DNA from: Deltaproteobacteria bacterium
Lineage (GTDB): Bacteria > Desulfobacterota > Binatia > UBA12015
Direction of reading: 5' to 3'
Assembly (NCBI GenBank): GCA_003447545.1
Contig: DLYX01000035.1
Location: forward strand, 1 to 8,237
DNA: 8,237 nucleotides
The translations under genes were made by a program, and so were the position numbers. Of the stretch, positions 7,790-8,237 are shown piece after piece; the stretch's first letter is position 1; each line of letters opens with the position of its first letter. The notes beneath the pieces are model-generated. The model was given only the letters and a program-made list of their open reading frames with translations, had not been told where the DNA came from and ran no database searches.

Positions 7790-7868
7790 TTAGGTCCGAG
7801 GTACGCCTTGCTACATTGCTAAAAGTGGATAGCCGCTATTTTCGCTGCATTTATTGTTTTGAACGCTG

Positions 7869-7874
7869 AAAGGG
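7869..7874 (+). promoter_or_regulatory. Shine-Dalgarno site of the cysteine-rich lipoprotein
   Basis: AAAGGG lies six bases before ATG 7881, good spacing in an AT-rich leader. Together with the signal peptide directly behind the ATG, it supports this small gene as real. Confidence 0.65.
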
Positions 7875-7880
7875 TAAATA

Positions 7881-8096
7881 ATGAAACGTTTTAGCGTAAT
7901 TGTTATCGCTGCTCTCGGGTTGACGGGCTGCGGAGGAGGAAGCGACTCTGCACCGAAGCAGGATATTTGTGAACAGTGTTCGTCAAATAGTGACTGTTAC
8001 TCCGGCCTAACTTGTGAGGATCTCTATCAAGGCGGGACCGGAATTTTCTTGGGGGGGTACTGCATCGATGAGCCGTCAAGAAGGTGTGCTATTTAG
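7881..8096 (+). CDS. Small cysteine-rich lipoprotein, Dickkopf-like spacing
   Basis: The 71-residue product has a clean lipoprotein signal (MKR, hydrophobic core, lipobox LTGC with Cys17, then GGGSDS), so it should be exported and lipidated, probably in the outer membrane. The mature part is only about 55 residues with six further cysteines at 30, 33, 39, 45, 61 and 69, enough for three disulfides. The core CEQCSSNSDCYSGLTC matches the CxxC, DCxxGLxC style seen in Dickkopf-type cysteine-rich domains, which are frequent in lipoproteins of Myxococcota and relatives. The role is unknown; binding or structural functions at the cell surface are plausible. The start is supported by AAAGGG six bases upstream. 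It sits just beyond a broken integrase gene, has more AT-rich codons than its neighbours, and may be cargo of the lost element. A seven-G run (8051-8057) encodes part of LGGY. No terminator is obvious in the remaining 141 bases. Confidence 0.8.
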   Translation: MKRFSVIVIAALGLTGCGGGSDSAPKQDICEQCSSNSDCYSGLTCEDLYQGGTGIFLGGYCIDEPSRRCAI

Positions 8097-8237
8097 CGCT
8101 ATGTTTAGAACCCGAGCAAGGTGAACATGTTCTAGCTGCCGGTGTTCGGAGTGTCTGCAGGCAACAGGCAGGTTCGTTGCCGTCAAACGCTGCGTGCGGC
8201 CTGCTCCTGAAGCGGGCTGTTCGCGGCGTTTGTGCGT

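Noticed and set aside
8123..8132. GAACATGTTC as a LexA operator
   Set aside because: Gram-positive LexA boxes need four bases between GAAC and GTTC; here there are two, and no SOS gene is next to it.

Overview
The window comes from a GC-rich (by eye) Gram-negative bacterium. Three predicted proteins carry lipoprotein signal peptides in which the lipobox cysteine is followed by glycine (CGGSS, CGGSS, CGGGS), so they are probably outer-membrane or surface lipoproteins. This style, together with a small Dickkopf-like cysteine-rich lipoprotein, resembles Myxococcota, Desulfobacterota or Binatota-type genomes. In contrast, the aconitase and the small four-helix membrane protein look most like Bacteroidota versions as I remember them. 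I cannot place the organism further from the sequence alone.

Layout. From 1 to 1856 (minus strand, cut by the left edge) lies a large lipoprotein alpha/beta hydrolase. From 2021 to 4801 (minus) lies acnB, the bifunctional aconitate hydratase 2/2-methylisocitrate dehydratase of the TCA and methylcitrate cycles, in its long form of about 926 residues. The 926 bases from 4802 to 5727 hold no convincing intact gene, only the acnB leader and two short stretches that look like decayed coding sequence. On the plus strand follow a second lipoprotein hydrolase of the HSL/BD-FAE esterase type (5728-6768) and a four-helix membrane protein (6931-7281). A tRNA-Arg(ACG) gene (7440-7513) comes next with a textbook intrinsic terminator. 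Directly behind it lies the C-terminal stub of a tyrosine recombinase on the minus strand (7607-7789), the scar of an element that inserted next to the tRNA gene. The right end carries a 71-residue cysteine-rich lipoprotein (7881-8096) that looks less GC-rich than its neighbours.

How the parts fit. No multi-gene operon or pathway is evident: acnB is a core-metabolism gene flanked by two unrelated secreted hydrolases, and the right third is a mobile-element insertion point. I do not see a clear new defence, toxin or biosynthetic system. The most interesting signals are the tRNA/integrase scar with a foreign-looking lipoprotein beside it, and the fact that all four runs of seven or more G/C in the window lie inside the three lipoprotein genes. 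The second hydrolase also lacks a histidine at the expected catalytic position.
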